From Symbiodinium natans (lineage: Eukaryota; Sar; Dinophyceae; Suessiales; Symbiodiniaceae): a stretch of 64,000 nt of DNA. Where the stretch lies: positions 1 through 64,000 of the forward strand of contig CAJNDS010000448.1 in NCBI GenBank assembly GCA_905221605.1. The letters run 5' to 3'. The notes below the pieces were generated by a model that saw only the letters and a program-made list of their open reading frames with translations, did not search any database and was not told where the DNA came from. The translations under genes were made by a program, and so were the position numbers. Of the stretch, positions 32,572-43,686 are shown in pieces (position 1 is the first letter of the stretch; the number at the start of each line of letters is the position of its first letter).

Positions 32572-32770
32572 TCATCTTTCAACCTTGTCTACTCCCTTTC
32601 GACCCCCTTTCAATCCCCTCTCAACCCCCTTTTCAACCCCCACTCTCAACCTCCTTTTCCAATCCCTTCTCTCAACCCCCTCTCTCTCAAATCCCCTCTC
32701 TCAGCCCTTTTTTCTCTCAACCCCCTCTGTCAACCCCTTCTTAACTCCCTCCTCCCCTCTTCCCCCCCAA
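32572..32770. repeat. C-rich tract (CTCAACCCC-type)
   Basis: About twenty irregular units of TCAACCCCCT/CTCTCAACCCC directly follow a LINE tail. A second tract of the same type follows the next LINE tail at 33236-33395. The unit resembles degraded CCCTCAA telomere-like sequence. Non-coding. Confidence 0.85.
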
Positions 32771-32779
32771 CCGCTTTTC

Positions 32780-33235
32780 TCAAGCTTGCAGTCGACACGA
32801 CCCTCGTCAGCGCTCTCGGCTTTAACGGACGGCCGCTGATGGCGGCCAAACAGTGCACCTATCCTGAGCTGCTCCGTTCCCTGCGGTGCCGCCTGGTCGT
32901 GTTGGCCATCGAACTTGGTGGCAGATGGAGCCGTGAAACTGCCCTGTTCATCCGCCACCTCGCCCGCGCAGCCCCCTCCCTGCGCAATGCCTCCGTCGCC
33001 GCATTCACTGCCCGCTGGTTCTCCCTGCTCGCATTTGCCGCAGCACGTGTATGGGCCTCCAGCTTCCTTTCACTCCACCTGCCCGGGGCCGCCAATGTGG
33101 ACGGGGCGGCCCCCGATGTCAGTGAGGTGCTCACTGGCCAGCGGTTTTACGCCGTGCCCCCTCGCCAGCCGCATCCCCCGCCTGTGGGCCACTCGGACAG
33201 ACATCTGCAGACGCAAAAAGGCGCGAGAAAAGAAA
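32780..33235 (+). mobile_element. LINE 3' fragment, subfamily C, with tail
   Basis: Reads AVDTTLVSALGFNGRP, TYPELLRSLRCRLVVLAIEL, GGRWSRETALFIRHLA, AAFTARWFSLLAFAAARV and ANVDGAAPDVSEVLTGQ. The tail CAAAAAGGCGCGAGAAAAGAAA starts at 33214. It enters coding sequence at 32785, right after the C-rich tract. The frame is open past the usual stop into the tail, so the normal terminator may be lost. Confidence 0.75.
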
Positions 33236-33395
33236 CACAAAAACCCCCTCTCAACCCTCTCTCTGAACCCCTTCTCCCAACCCCCCTCTCAACCCCCTCT
33301 CCTTTTTTAACCCCCTCTCTCAAACCCTTCTCTCAACCCCTAAACCCCCCCAATGCCCTAAACCCCTTAACCCAAAACCATAAACCTCGCGGCGA
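33236..33395. repeat. C-rich tract grading into CCCTAAA-like sequence
   Basis: CTCAACCCC-type units are followed by 'ccctaaaccccttaaccc'. It lies between a LINE tail and the first EEP gene. Confidence 0.85.
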
Positions 33396-33460
33396 CGCAT
33401 GGCGACGCGAACGGGATAATCGCGCTGAGCGTGTCGGACGCAGATCTTGTTGCTCGTTGC

Positions 33461-33477
33461 AGGGAATTTGGCTCAAG
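33461..33477 (+). promoter_or_regulatory. Trans-splice acceptor AG plus spliced-leader relic (EEP copy 1)
   Basis: A GTTGCAG acceptor (AG at 33461-33462) is followed at 33467-33477 by TTTGGCTCAAG, the last 11 bases of the dinoflagellate spliced leader. The ATG is 13 bases further on. This is the known signature of an mRNA that was trans-spliced, reverse transcribed and reintegrated. Confidence 0.75.
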
Positions 33478-33490
33478 CACAGGGTTCGCC

Positions 33491-36044
33491 ATGAAGGCCA
33501 CTGTCGCGCTATGGATTTTCAGCCAGGTGACCTTTTGGGTTCGTGTTAGTGGCCAACAAGTCGCTGCCAGAGGCTTACGATGTGGCAGGTGCTACAATAA
33601 CGTGAAAGCCAATGAAAGGATTGTGCGGGTTTGGCTATGTTATGTTTGTTGGTTTGTTCGTGTGATTTGTTGCTGACATCCTGACACGGCTTCCGTGCTT
33701 TCTGAGGTGGCGTCCTACAATTTGTATTGGTGGTGCATATCGGACGAGTTCGGGACCTGTCCTCAATGGGCTGGTGGGTCAGGATTTCAGCCAATATTTT
33801 CCAGAATCCAAGAGAATGCCCCCCTTGACCTCATTGGCTTCCAAGAATGCTCAGACATAGGCCATGTGCTTGAAAATGGTGAGTTCATTTGTGTCATTGC
33901 AACCTTCTCTTTTGCCACGCAGGTAGAGTCATCTGGGGAGCCGGTCTGGGTTCGACTTTCGACTTCTTCACACCACCCCCAGGACCAACTCCTTTGTATC
34001 TGGCAGTTTTAGTCCGTGAATGAGCACATGTGAGCACCCTCCGGAAATGCCTTCCATGCCAGGCAACGATGCCCCGATGGCTTGGCAGAAAAGCAAATTC
34101 TTTGCAGTGGATGGGCCAGCTACGATGTGGATCGCCAGGCGTATGCAGCGACTACAGCCTGCAGCAGTTAGGATTGCTTTGCTGGATCCTGCTCGCAAGC
34201 GATGGATGGGGTTCGAAAAGGGCCAGATTTATCGTCCTTATCTAGTTGTCCCAATTGGCAGGGACATGTATGGCGACCGCAACATGAATTGGGTCCGGCT
34301 CAAGGCACAACAGGTTGGGAAGTCCACAAATGTTTCAGTTACCTTTTTTTGTCGAAGCAGGTCATTGGAAGTGGTGCGACCATTTTCTTTGCAAACACGA
34401 TCCTTGGACAGCAGACATGCGAAAAGGCTTCAAAGTTTTGTTTTGATGTGGTCCGCTGGAGGCATGGACCCTTGGGTCAATGCTGGGGTGGCCCCGGCTT
34501 TGCACTTGCAGACAGCATCGTGGCCCGGCCGAAGAACAGTGTCTTTTGCTGTCTGGGCATCTGCTTGCGCTTGCATTGTGCCTGAGATCAAAGCTGTTTA
34601 CAGCCACAAGCAGCCGCAAGCAACTTGGACGGCACATGAGAAGTTGACCATCCGAAGATAGAGCTGCCTGAGACTGGGGCACTGTTTGTGCAGTGCTCGC
34701 AGGATCTTATGGTTTTCACGGGCGACTTCAACTGTGATGGCAACTCAGACACGATCAAGAAGCTTGCTCAGGTTCCGGGTCAGGCCGCGGGCACGGCGAG
34801 AAATGAGTGTTGTTGTGAACTTGCAGGCGTTCGAGCTGGCCGTCGGACGCTCATGTCGTTGCGGTGCAAGGGAGGGAGCGGGAGAGAGGGGGGGGGGGGT
34901 GGTGTTAAGATGAGCGCCACTTCTTCAGAGATGGGCAAGGGCACGTCGACTTGTGCCGCATTAAGGCCACAGACAACTCCTTCGGTGGTGCTGACCACAT
35001 CTTCAGTAATTGGGGCATGAAAGTGGTCTGGACCGGTTCGAGTGGCTTGGTGCGCATTTGCCCATGTACCCACGAGTTGTAGATTGAGCGTTACATGTCA
35101 GCGTAGCATGAATAGAATAGCTCTACCTAGCTCCCCCAGCAATCAGTTTAAGATCAAGCCAACAACTATGCTTTTGGCGTTTTTGGGAGTTGATTGAGTG
35201 GAAGTGTTGGATGCTGAACTGGGATTGAGTAGCAACATTGGATGCTGAGCTGGGCTCGATTCTGTTGCCCAAGCACTTAGACCTAAGAGCGATGTTAACA
35301 CCTGTAAGACCTCAGCCGGGATGTTCCGACGATTGCATGGCCATGAGAGCTCTTACGTCTAATCCTTGGCAGGCAATGTTTTTGTTTAGCCACCAGCGGG
35401 GGTTAAAAGCACTCAGCCCCTTGAGCTGACATACTCGTTCAGCAGATGGAAAAGTGGAAAAAAAATAGATGGGCGGGGTAGCGAAAAAAAGAAAGCAGCA
35501 AGGTGCGGGAACGTATGCCCAGGATGATGATGCTCATCCAAGCGACGGGGGCAGTTAAAGGGCGCCCAGAGCACAAGGCGCCGAGGATTCCTAGATCGCG
35601 CCAAGAACCAAAACGAGGCAAAGAGCGAGGTTGCCACCGTGTTCGTAGTGATTCGCTTGTTTCAACGGCTACGCAAGTGCAATACCTTCGAGGCACCGGA
35701 ACTCTGGATCCTCGCTTGTAGGACATACGGAAGAGTTCCAAAAACGATGCTATTTCCGGGGATGGCGACGGCAACACCAAGGGGATGCACCACACGTTGC
35801 CATTTTGAGCGAATCACGTGGGAGGAATGAGTTGCAGCAGCCACGAGCCATCGCATGTCATTGGCTTGGGGGGTTACGAAAATAGGGGCACCTTATTTGG
35901 GTCCTTATCCTAAAGGGTACCCCTCATGTTCGCAAATGCCCATGTGCAGTGTCTTGCTCAGATAACGGATGGCCATCGGACCACCAGCTGCTCAAGGCCG
36001 GAGCTCGGCGAGGATTGCGGGTTGCTGAGGGCGACGGCTGGTAA
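33491..36044 (+). CDS. EEP-family (DNase I-fold) secreted nuclease/phosphatase-like protein, copy 1
   Basis: Multi-exon gene. Exon 1 starts at ATG 33491 with a signal-peptide-like MKATVALWIFSQVTFWVRVS. Exon 2 (33707-33878) has YNLYWWCISDEFG and GFQEC, the metal-binding Glu of the EEP fold. A 44-bp GT-AG intron (33879-33922) leads in phase to exon 3 (VIWGAGLGSTFDFFTPP). Later islands are GNDAPMAWQKSKFFAVDG (34.07 kb), YGDRNMNWVRLKAQQ (34.28 kb), GATIFFANTILGQQT (34.38 kb), HGPLGQCWGG (34.47 kb), FTGDFNCDGNSDTIKKLA (34.71 kb), DNSFGGADHIFSNWGMKVV (34.97 kb) and PSDHQLLKAG (35.97 kb, catalytic His), with a stop at 36042-36044. Asp/Asn of GDFNC and Asp-His of SDH complete the active site. The last intron is about 900 bp, far longer than in copy 2. 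Substrate unknown; extracellular nuclease or phosphodiesterase is plausible. Confidence 0.75.
35050..35950. other. Expanded last intron of EEP copy 1
   Basis: About 900 bp, where copy 2 has about 90. It contains A-rich patches and GGTGCGGG at about 35455-35512, reminiscent of the LINE tail, and a GGTACCCC-type dispersed repeat at 35868-35945. TGCCCATGT occurs near both ends (35059-35067 and 35937-35945), compatible with an insertion, though not proven. Confidence 0.45.
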
Positions 36045-36051
36045 GAACACG

Positions 36052-36078
36052 CCCTAGGGTTTAGGGTTTAGGGTTTGA
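36052..36078. repeat. Short TTTAGGG block
   Basis: Three to four units immediately after the end of EEP copy 1. Confidence 0.85.
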
Positions 36079-36119
36079 GCCTTCAGTAGCACCTCCAATC
36101 CTCAAGAGCCTACTTGTGC

Positions 36120-37420
36120 GGTGTGCGTAGGTCGTATTGTTGGGTCATGCAAGGGCTGCCCCGACATGCTGGTGACTGTTGCCGGGTTGCTGGGGCTCCC
36201 GCTTTTGCTTCTTTTGGTCTTCATGCGGGTGGCCTTTGCCAGACTGCTTTGTCTCCCATGTGGGTGTCTGCCGTCGGGGCTTCCTGGAGTCCGTCACCTC
36301 CTTCATCTAGGCGTCTGTCGTTTCCTCCAGTTGTGGTTTTCCGGAATCCTTGTCCATCTTTCCTTCTCCTTCACGTGGGGGCCGTTGTTTGGGTTCTTGC
36401 AGCCCTTCTCTTTCTTTGTCTCCCTTTCTCAGTCTGCCTCTCTCCTCTCTGTCAGGGCAAGCCACTCGTCTCCTTTTTGTTTCCTTTTATGTGGGAGGCC
36501 AGGTTCCTAGGTTCCTGGAGCCCGTGTCTGCCTTCATAACTGCTTATTCCCCAAAACAGTCGAGATAGGCCTGTGGGGTTTGCGGGGTTTGCGGTGGCTT
36601 GTCTCACCTTGTGGCTTCTTTGTGGCTTCCTTCATGTTGAAACTGCTGAATGAAGCTTGTTTACCAAACCTGCAAAATATCCAATGGCTCTACGTGAAAG
36701 CATTCTAACGTTGAATCCGCGTCAACCTTAAGAAGCACAGCGTGTCGTTTGGATACTTGCTTAAAGTTTCAGTTTGAATCTGAAGGTGCCTCAAGCGCTT
36801 CACCTTAAAAGTTTGTCTTCAGTCAAAAAGGACCCATTTGAAAACGTCTTGAATAACTCACTTGAAGTGAGGATGCAGTAAAGAGGCTAATGTGTGCACA
36901 GTTTCGGGCCTTCGCTGTGTGATTATCGTTTTATCGCCCTTAATGTGGGTGACCTTTGCCGGGTTCCTGGGCTTCTTATCTCCCTTTGCTGGCTTTTGTC
37001 TCTCTTTATGTCTGTTGGACTTTGGTGGGTTTCTGGAGTCCTTGTCTCCCTTTGTCTCTCTTCGCGTCTTCCCTTTTTGCTTCAACTAGGTGGCGTTCAC
37101 CCGCATTCCTGGTCCTTGTCTGCCTTGTGGGTGGCCTTTTCCGTTCTCTTTGTATTCTGATGGCTCCCTTGAGTCGGCTCAATCTGCGGGCTCGGTGGCT
37201 CGAACTTTGGTGGTGGCTCAGACCGGCGATTTTCGGGGCTTTCGCCAGGCCCTCGATCCGGTGTCTCGGTGGCTTGGTGGCTCACATTTGGTGGCTCAAT
37301 CCGGTGCCACCATGCCTTCGATCGGTGGCCCCTTTGCTGGCCAGGGTCTGTATTTTGAAGGCTTGCCTCCCCTCTTGTCTCCCTTCATGTACCCTGGTGG
37401 GCAGGGTCTACTGGGGGTGT
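36120..37420. repeat. Degenerate T/C-rich repeat region
   Basis: Loose units of about 70-90 bases are built on 'gtgggtggcctttgccgggttcctgg' (written here in parts: GTGGGTGGCCTTTGCC and GGGTTCCTGGAG) followed by CCTTGTCTCCCTTTGTCTC. At 37180-37330 it changes to GGTGGCTC-rich repeats. The hydrophobic open frames across it are compositional. No gene is seen. Confidence 0.55.
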
Positions 37421-37659
37421 GATTGCCAGCGCTTGCGCGCAAGAAGGACATTGGTACAGAAGGGTTTCAGACCCAGCGGCTTAGGATAGGGGGAGTTTCC
37501 CAGGTATTGCCAAGTAACCAGCCAAAGGCCTAAGCGGGGAGACCAGATCCTGGTGTGCTTGTTCCATATGCCTCGGCCGGGAGCCGATGCCTTCTCTGTT
37601 TGATGGAGTTTTTGGCTGGGGTGCGGTCGGGACCAGATTCTTGAAGATGGGATTTAGGT

Positions 37660-38070
37660 TCAGCCCTTGTTTTTGTCATGTTTCGTCAGTGGCAGGCAGT
37701 TCTGGAGCCTCCGCCGGCCGCAGGCTATGTGTGACGATTTTGGCTTTGGACTTTGTTATGGATCGTGCTTGTGCCGTTTTACGACGTCGTTGGCGACGAA
37801 GCCGCCGGCGCCGCCATTTCTTCATCGTGCTGGATGTCATCACAAAGAAGGGCATCATCGCACATTTCCGTTCCTTGCATATAGTGCAGTTCTGACCGTG
37901 ACCGACGGTCGTTACCAGACCTGTCACTCCGCGTTTCTCTTTGCTCAGACCGTTCATTCTGTGGCGGAGGTCGTCCTTGTGCGGTCTGTGCAGCCTGTCA
38001 TTTTCACTCTGCACTGCCTGCTGGGCAACCGGCGCTGTGCAAAGCACTCTGGTGCGGAGACCGGGAGATA
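37660..38070. repeat. Duplicated block upstream of EEP copy 2
   Basis: Shares long stretches with 40720-41105, upstream of copy 3 (for example 'ttggagcctccgccgg', 'atatgtgtgacgattt' and 'atcgtgcttgtgccg'). Its end also matches 41350-41470 ('gcaaccg' and 'gtgcaaagcac' phrases). Frames are not conserved between copies, so it looks like non-coding upstream sequence carried along in the gene duplication. Confidence 0.7.
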
Positions 38071-38224
38071 GTTTCGTGTCTGTGGCCGACAGTTAGGCGC
38101 CACAGCAAGCAACACCATCGCTGTGTTGATGGAGCACATGATGAAACACATGGGGGCTCCCAAGTGATTCTGCGACACTGCACGTAATGGCATTGCTTCG
38201 CCAGCATCTTCGGCACTTGTTTGC

Positions 38225-38240
38225 AGGGCTTTGGCTCAAG
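38225..38240 (+). promoter_or_regulatory. Trans-splice acceptor plus spliced-leader relic (EEP copy 2)
   Basis: TTTGCAG acceptor (AG 38225-38226), then TTTGGCTCAAG at 38230-38240, then the ATG at 38255. Arrangement and spacing are the same as in copy 1. Confidence 0.75.
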
Positions 38241-38254
38241 CACAGGGGTTCGCC

Positions 38255-40184
38255 ATGAAGGCCAGCATCGTGTTGTGGATTTGCAGCTTGGTGATCCACT
38301 CGCTTCGTGTCAGTGGGCAACAGCTTGCTGCCGGAAGCTAAGTTTGTGGCAGGGCTGAAGCCGCTGAAGGGATTGTGTTTTGCCTCGGTGCTTCGGCTCT
38401 GTCCTCGTGCTTTCTGAGGTGGCGTCCTACAATTTGTATTGGTGGTGCATTTCGGACGAGTTCGGGACTTGTCCTCAATGGGCTGGTGGGTCAGGATTTC
38501 AGCCAATATTTTCCAGAATCCAAGAGAGTGCTCCCCTTGACCTCATTGGCTTCCAAGAATGCTCAGACATAGGCCATGTGCTTGAAAATGGTGAGTTCGT
38601 CTCTGTCGTAGTATTCGTGCGTCATTTGTTCTCTTTTGCCACGCAGGCAGAGTCATCTGGGGCGCCGGTCTGGGTTCGACTTTCGACTTCTTCACGCCGC
38701 CCCCAGGACCAACTCCTTTGCATCTGGCAGTTTTAGTCCCCGGAAATGCGTTCCAGCGGTACCAGGCAACGACGCCCCGCTGGCTTGGCAGAAAAGCAAA
38801 TTCTTTGCAGTGGATGGGCCAGCTACGATGTGGATCGCCAGGCGTATGCAGCTACTAAAGCCTGCTGCAAGTATAGGATTGCCTTGCTTGATCCTGCTCG
38901 CAAGCGATGGGGTTGGAAAAGGCCAGATCTAGCGTCTTTATCCATTTGTCCCAACCGGCAGGGACATGTATGGCGACCGCAACATGAATTGGGTCCGGCT
39001 CAAGGCACAACAGGTTGGGAGGTCCACAACTGTTTCAGCTCCGTTTTTTTGTCGAAGCAGGTCATTGGAAGTGGTGCGACCATTTTCTTTGCGAACACGA
39101 GCCTTGGCCAGCAGACAGACAAAAGCCAAAAGGCTTCAAAGTGTTGACGTGCTCTGCTTTAGGGCACTGTAATGGAGTCACTGTAAAGCCACTGTAGAGT
39201 TTCTAGGCATGGACCCTTGGGTCAATGCTGGGGTGGCCCCGGCTTTGCGCTTGCAGACAGCATCGTGGCCCGGCCGAAGAGCAGTGTCTTTTGCTGTCTG
39301 GGCATCTGCTTGCGCTTGTATTGTATCTGAGATCAAAGCTGTTTACAGCCACAAGCAGCCGCAAGCAGCTTGGACGGCACATGAGACATTGACCATCTGA
39401 AGATGGAGCTGCTTGTGGCTGGGTCGCAGGATCAAATGGTTTTCACGGGCGACTTCAACTGTGATGGCAACTCAGACACGATCAAGAAGCTTGCTCAGGT
39501 TCCGGGTCAGGCCGGGCACGGCGAGTAATGAGTGTTGTTGTGAACTTGCAGGTGTTCGAGCTGGCCGTCGGATGCTCATGTCATTCGCACTGCGTGGCGG
39601 AGGGAGGAAGGGAGGGAGGAAGGGAGGGAGGAAGGGAGGGAGGGAGGGAGGGAGGGAGAGGTAGTGTCAAGATGAGCGACGCTTCTTCAGCGATGGGCAG
39701 CAATGGCACGACGACTCGTGCTGCGCTAAGGCCACTGACAATTCCTTCGGCGGTGCTGACCACATCTTCAGCAACTGGGGAATGAAAGTGGTCTGGACCG
39801 GTTCGAGTGGCTTGCCTCAATATCTGGGAGATGGGACGACTGGTTGAGCCTCGAGCCACCGCATGTCATAGACTCACAGACTTGCAGAGACTTGCAGTGA
39901 CTTGCTCAGATAACGGATGGCCATCTGACCACCAGCTGCTCAAGGCCGGAGCCCTGCGAGGATTGAGGATGCTGAGGGGCGGATTCATGGATGTCTACAT
40001 GTACTGTACAATGTCGAGCAAATTGTTGTTTTGTTGTTTTTGTGTCCTGCTTGCGCTATCAGGGTCACGCCCTCGCCTCCGGACCTTGAACACACCCCCC
40101 CTCCACATGCCCATGAACGGACACTGCTTTATGAGGTTCGGACGCGTGTTTCTCACATTCGGTGCGGGGGTTGTTAGATTTTAA
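38255..40184 (+). CDS. EEP-family secreted nuclease/phosphatase-like protein, copy 2
   Basis: Near-identical in exon order to copy 1. The signal-peptide exon begins MKASIVLWICSLVIHSLRVS. Exon 2 (38419-38590) carries YNLYWWCISDEFG and GFQEC. A GT-AG intron at 38591-38646 precedes VIWGAGLGSTFDFFTPP. Then come GNDAPLAWQKSKFFAVDG, YGDRNMNWVRLKAQQ, GATIFFANTSLGQQT, HGPLGQCWGG (39.21 kb), FTGDFNCDGNSDTIKKLA (39.44 kb), DNSFGGADHIFSNWGMKVV (39.74 kb) and DNGWPSDHQLLKAG (39.91 kb). The final frame runs to a stop at 40182-40184, adding a hydrophobic segment (SSKLLFCCFCVLLALSG) absent from copy 1, so the C-terminus may differ or be spliced. A GGGA microsatellite lies in an intron at 39595-39660. Copies 1 and 2 look like a recent duplication. 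Confidence 0.75.
39595..39662. repeat. (GGGA)n microsatellite in EEP copy 2 intron
   Basis: A run of GGGA/GGAA units. Copy 1 has a G-run at the equivalent place (34870-34905), and copy 3 a long GT array. Confidence 0.93.
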
Positions 40185-40719
40185 GTCAACCATGCTCCTC
40201 TGTGTCCCGCTCGGTCTTTTAGGCCTAGTTCTTGGAGTTCCGACCCCTACACAATCCCTTAATTGGAGCCACAGAAAAAATTTACCCGCGCAGAATTGCG
40301 CAGAGAATCCCGCCGGAGAGAAGCCATATTCAATTCCGCCGAGTTTCCATGCAGTGCCCAGAGAACCCTGGAGTGCCCACCCCAGAGAAGCGCAGTGCCC
40401 ACCCCAGAGAAGCCCGCAGAGGGGAGTGTATTCTTCAGAGGAGCCCGCAGAGAGACCTGCCGACTGGTTTAGGGGAGCCCGCAGAAGTCCCGCCGAGCGT
40501 CCCTGGAGTGCCCAACCTCAGAGAATTCCGTGGAGAGAGATTTATCTGTAATGACCCGTCCGAAAACGTCGTGGATGGCTCCACATCAGCTGTGATGCTA
40601 AACATATTGTGTTTTTTTGGGAGTTTGGATTGGGGAGCGGTGTGGGCTCTGTCGGAGTGGTGCATGCGTGACTTGAGCTTGACATGGCTGTGAAAGGGTT
40701 GCAGATGGGTTTAGGATCA

Positions 40720-41105
40720 GCCCATATTCACAGCAGTGCAGGCTGTTTTGGAGCCTCCGCCGGCTGCAGGATATGTGTGACGATTTAGACTTTGGATTTT
40801 GGTATGAATCGTGCTTGTGCCGCATTAGACAACATCGTCGGCGTCGAAGGCGTCGGCGTGGTTTTCTCATCGTGCTGGATGTCGTCAAAGCAGGGCATCA
40901 TCGTGCATTTCCTTTACTTGTCTCTAGTGACCGTAATGACGGTCGTTGCAAGACCTGTCGCTCTTCTCATGTGCAACTCATGACGGAACAGGTCCTCGTA
41001 CGTGACGTACGCTCTGTGCGGTCTCCGTCGTTTTATATTTGTGCAGCATGTTGGGCAACCGCCGTGCAAAGTGCTGCACATTCGTGCAGAGAGAGGCCCA
41101 GTGAT
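40720..41105. repeat. Duplicated block upstream of EEP copy 3
   Basis: Counterpart of 37660-38070. Between it and copy 3 lie a (TA)n tract at 41230-41262 and a further partial duplicate at 41350-41470, so the upstream region of copy 3 contains the block about one and a half times. Confidence 0.7.
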
Positions 41106-41227
41106 CCCGGAGAGTGTTTCATGTTTGTGTCAAAAGGATAAGGCGCCACAACAAGCAGCTACCAGACCTCATTCTGAGTCAATCATTGTGTATTATTGCT
41201 ACTCTCATTATTATTCTTAGGCATGTC

Positions 41228-41280
41228 ATGTATATATATATATATGACATGTGTATATATTTTTATGTAGATATACTTTG
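41228..41280. repeat. (TA)n-rich tract
   Basis: 'atatatatatatat' and related AT-rich sequence between the duplicated upstream blocks of EEP copy 3. Confidence 0.85.
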
Positions 41281-41638
41281 TTTCTTTAATGTAAGACATA
41301 CATGTCTATTTTGCTCTCTCTCGCCATCTCTCCCTCTTTCCTCTCCCTCCTCAGACCGCTTCTTGAGCTTTCGCAAGCAACTCATGACAGAACTGGTCCT
41401 CGTACGGTTGCGCAGTCCGCATCACTTTCACTCAGCGCCATGCCTGCTGCGCAACCGTCGCCGTGCAAAGCACGGTGCCGGCGCGCAGGCTGAGTAATTG
41501 CTTAGTGTCTGTGTGCACAAACCCATCTGCCACAGGAAACAACGCCGGTATGGTGGCAGCACATTGTTTGAGACACGCACTCGCGCCAGCAAGTGTGATG
41601 GCTTTCTCTGGCACCAGCAGTTCTGCACCCGCTTTTGC

Positions 41639-41654
41639 AGGGATCTGGCTCAAG
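41639..41654 (+). promoter_or_regulatory. Trans-splice acceptor plus degraded spliced-leader relic (EEP copy 3)
   Basis: TTTTGCAG acceptor (AG 41639-41640), then TCTGGCTCAAG at 41644-41654 (one mismatch to the leader end), then the ATG at 41671. Confidence 0.7.
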
Positions 41655-41670
41655 CACTGCAGGGTTCGCC

Positions 41671-43620
41671 ATGAAGCGCAGCTTCTTCTTGTGGCTTTGC
41701 AGCAGCTTGCTGGGGATTGTCCAAAGTGTGATATCCAACCGATCCCTTGCGGTGGAAGCTGTGGATGCTGTGAATGCTTCGATTCGTGCTGGTGGGCAAC
41801 CTTTGGTTGCGGGAAGCTTAGTTCATGGCATGTTGCTGGTGAGGGTTGTTCGTTCTGCGATGTTGCATTGCTTGTTGCTTTTGTTGTGTTAAATGCTGTT
41901 CCTGGCACTGGCCTCGTAATCTCAGGTGGTGACCTACAATCTGTATTGGTGGTGCGTGTCGGACGAGTACGGGAACTGTCCTCAATACGCAGATGGAAAG
42001 GGATTTCAAAAATTGTTTGCCAGAATCCAAGAGAATGGCCCCTTTGACCTCATTGGCTTCCAAGAATGTGATGACGTAGGCCATCTGCTTGAACAATTGA
42101 CGTCACCTTTGCCGTAACATTCGCGCGCCATGCGCAAACTCATTTGGCAAAACAGGCAAAGTCATCACCGGCACCAGTTTGGCTACAAGCTTCGAGTACT
42201 ACACGCCAGCCAAAGGCAGTTTTCTGTCAATGCTTTCCTTGAGAAAGCACCCGCTGCGAATGTGTTGCCCGCCCTGCCAGGCAACGACGCCCCGATGGCT
42301 TGGCAGCACACCAAATATCGTGCAGTGGATGGGCCGGGTACGGTGTGGATCGCCAGGCTGGCAACAAGAAGCGTAGCCTCCTTGGAAAAGTCGGGTCCGA
42401 GCTTGTGGTCTCCAACTTTCTCCCTGGCAGGGATAAGTACGGAGACCGCAAGATGAATTGGGTCCGGCTTCAGGCACGATAGGCTGGCGGGGTTCCATAC
42501 ATGTTTCAATCCCCAGCCCTTCGCCGCAGGTCATCGGAAGTAGCACGACCATTTTCTTTGCAAACACGAGCCTTGGACAGCCGGCAGAAGGCTCTTCAAA
42601 GTTTTTGAGCGGGCGTGGCTCAACCCCCTAAACCCCCTGAACCCCCTGAACCCCCTAAACCCCCTCAACCCCCTAAACCCCCAAGCCCCCTAAACCCCCC
42701 TAAACCCCCTAAGCCCCCTAAACCCCCAATTGCCCCCTAAACCCCCCTAAACCCCTAAACCCCCAACAACCCCCAGTAACCCCCAATTGCCCCCAACTAA
42801 CCCCCCTAGCCACTGCAGATCCCTCAGCCAAAGGCATGGGCCCTTAGATCAATGTGGTGGTGGCCCTGGCGAAACAGTTGCTTCCAACTTCGCCGCCTGG
42901 CAGGGGATTCTATTCTCTCCTTTGTCATAGGGGGCGGGGGGATAACATTTTAGATGTTTAAGGGTACTCAAACTCAATAAGCAATAGACATTTAAGTTTA
43001 TAATGTTATCCCAAGCATGAACTGGTTTCCCTGAGCTGCCCAAAACGCACATTTCACTCTCAGCCCAAAAGCCTGCCGTCTGCGAGGGTGAGCGACGAAA
43101 CGCCGTGTTTTGGTTCGCATCTTCTTGCTTCGGGTCACCCTTTCTGTTTGTTTTGTTGTGTGTGTTTTGTTTGCTTTTTTGTTTTCACGTGTTTGCATGG
43201 GTTGGTTCTGGCGGTTGTAACGCATCCCTGCTCCCATGGATTGTGTGCCGTGAATACACCCCAACAGAACGGCTCATTTTCATCGCTGTGTGAAGCCAGG
43301 AAGTGCCAGCGACATATGGCGTTTGACGCTCCTTAATAACCGCCAAGCTTGTTTCGATTGCACCTGAGATCAACGCGGTCTACAGCCACAAGAAGCCAAA
43401 AGCAACTCGGGCGGCACGTGATTGGCCCAATACTACACGAAGACGGCGGCTTTGTGCGTGTGAGCTTCACAGGACCTGGTGGTTTTCACCGGTGATTTCA
43501 ACTGTGGCAGCAACCAAGACACGATCAAGAAGCTTGCTGAGGCTCCGAGTCAGGGTAGGCATGACGTTTCATGAGTGCTGCCGTGAATTTGCAGGTGCTT
43601 GAGCTGGACGTCGGATGCTC

Positions 43621-43686
<66 letters not shown>

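Noticed and set aside
36120..37420. Hydrophobic membrane protein genes
   Set aside because: Leu/Phe/Ser/Cys-rich frames are open in all three plus frames across degenerate T/C-rich repeats, so composition explains them.
33461..41654. Spliced-leader RNA gene
   Set aside because: Only the last 11 bases of the leader are present; there is no full 22-base leader, no GT donor after it and no Sm-like site. They are relics in 5' UTRs.
42620..42812. Recent telomere fusion point
   Set aside because: The unit is a C-enriched variant in a single orientation within an intron of EEP copy 3, not head-to-head telomere sequence.
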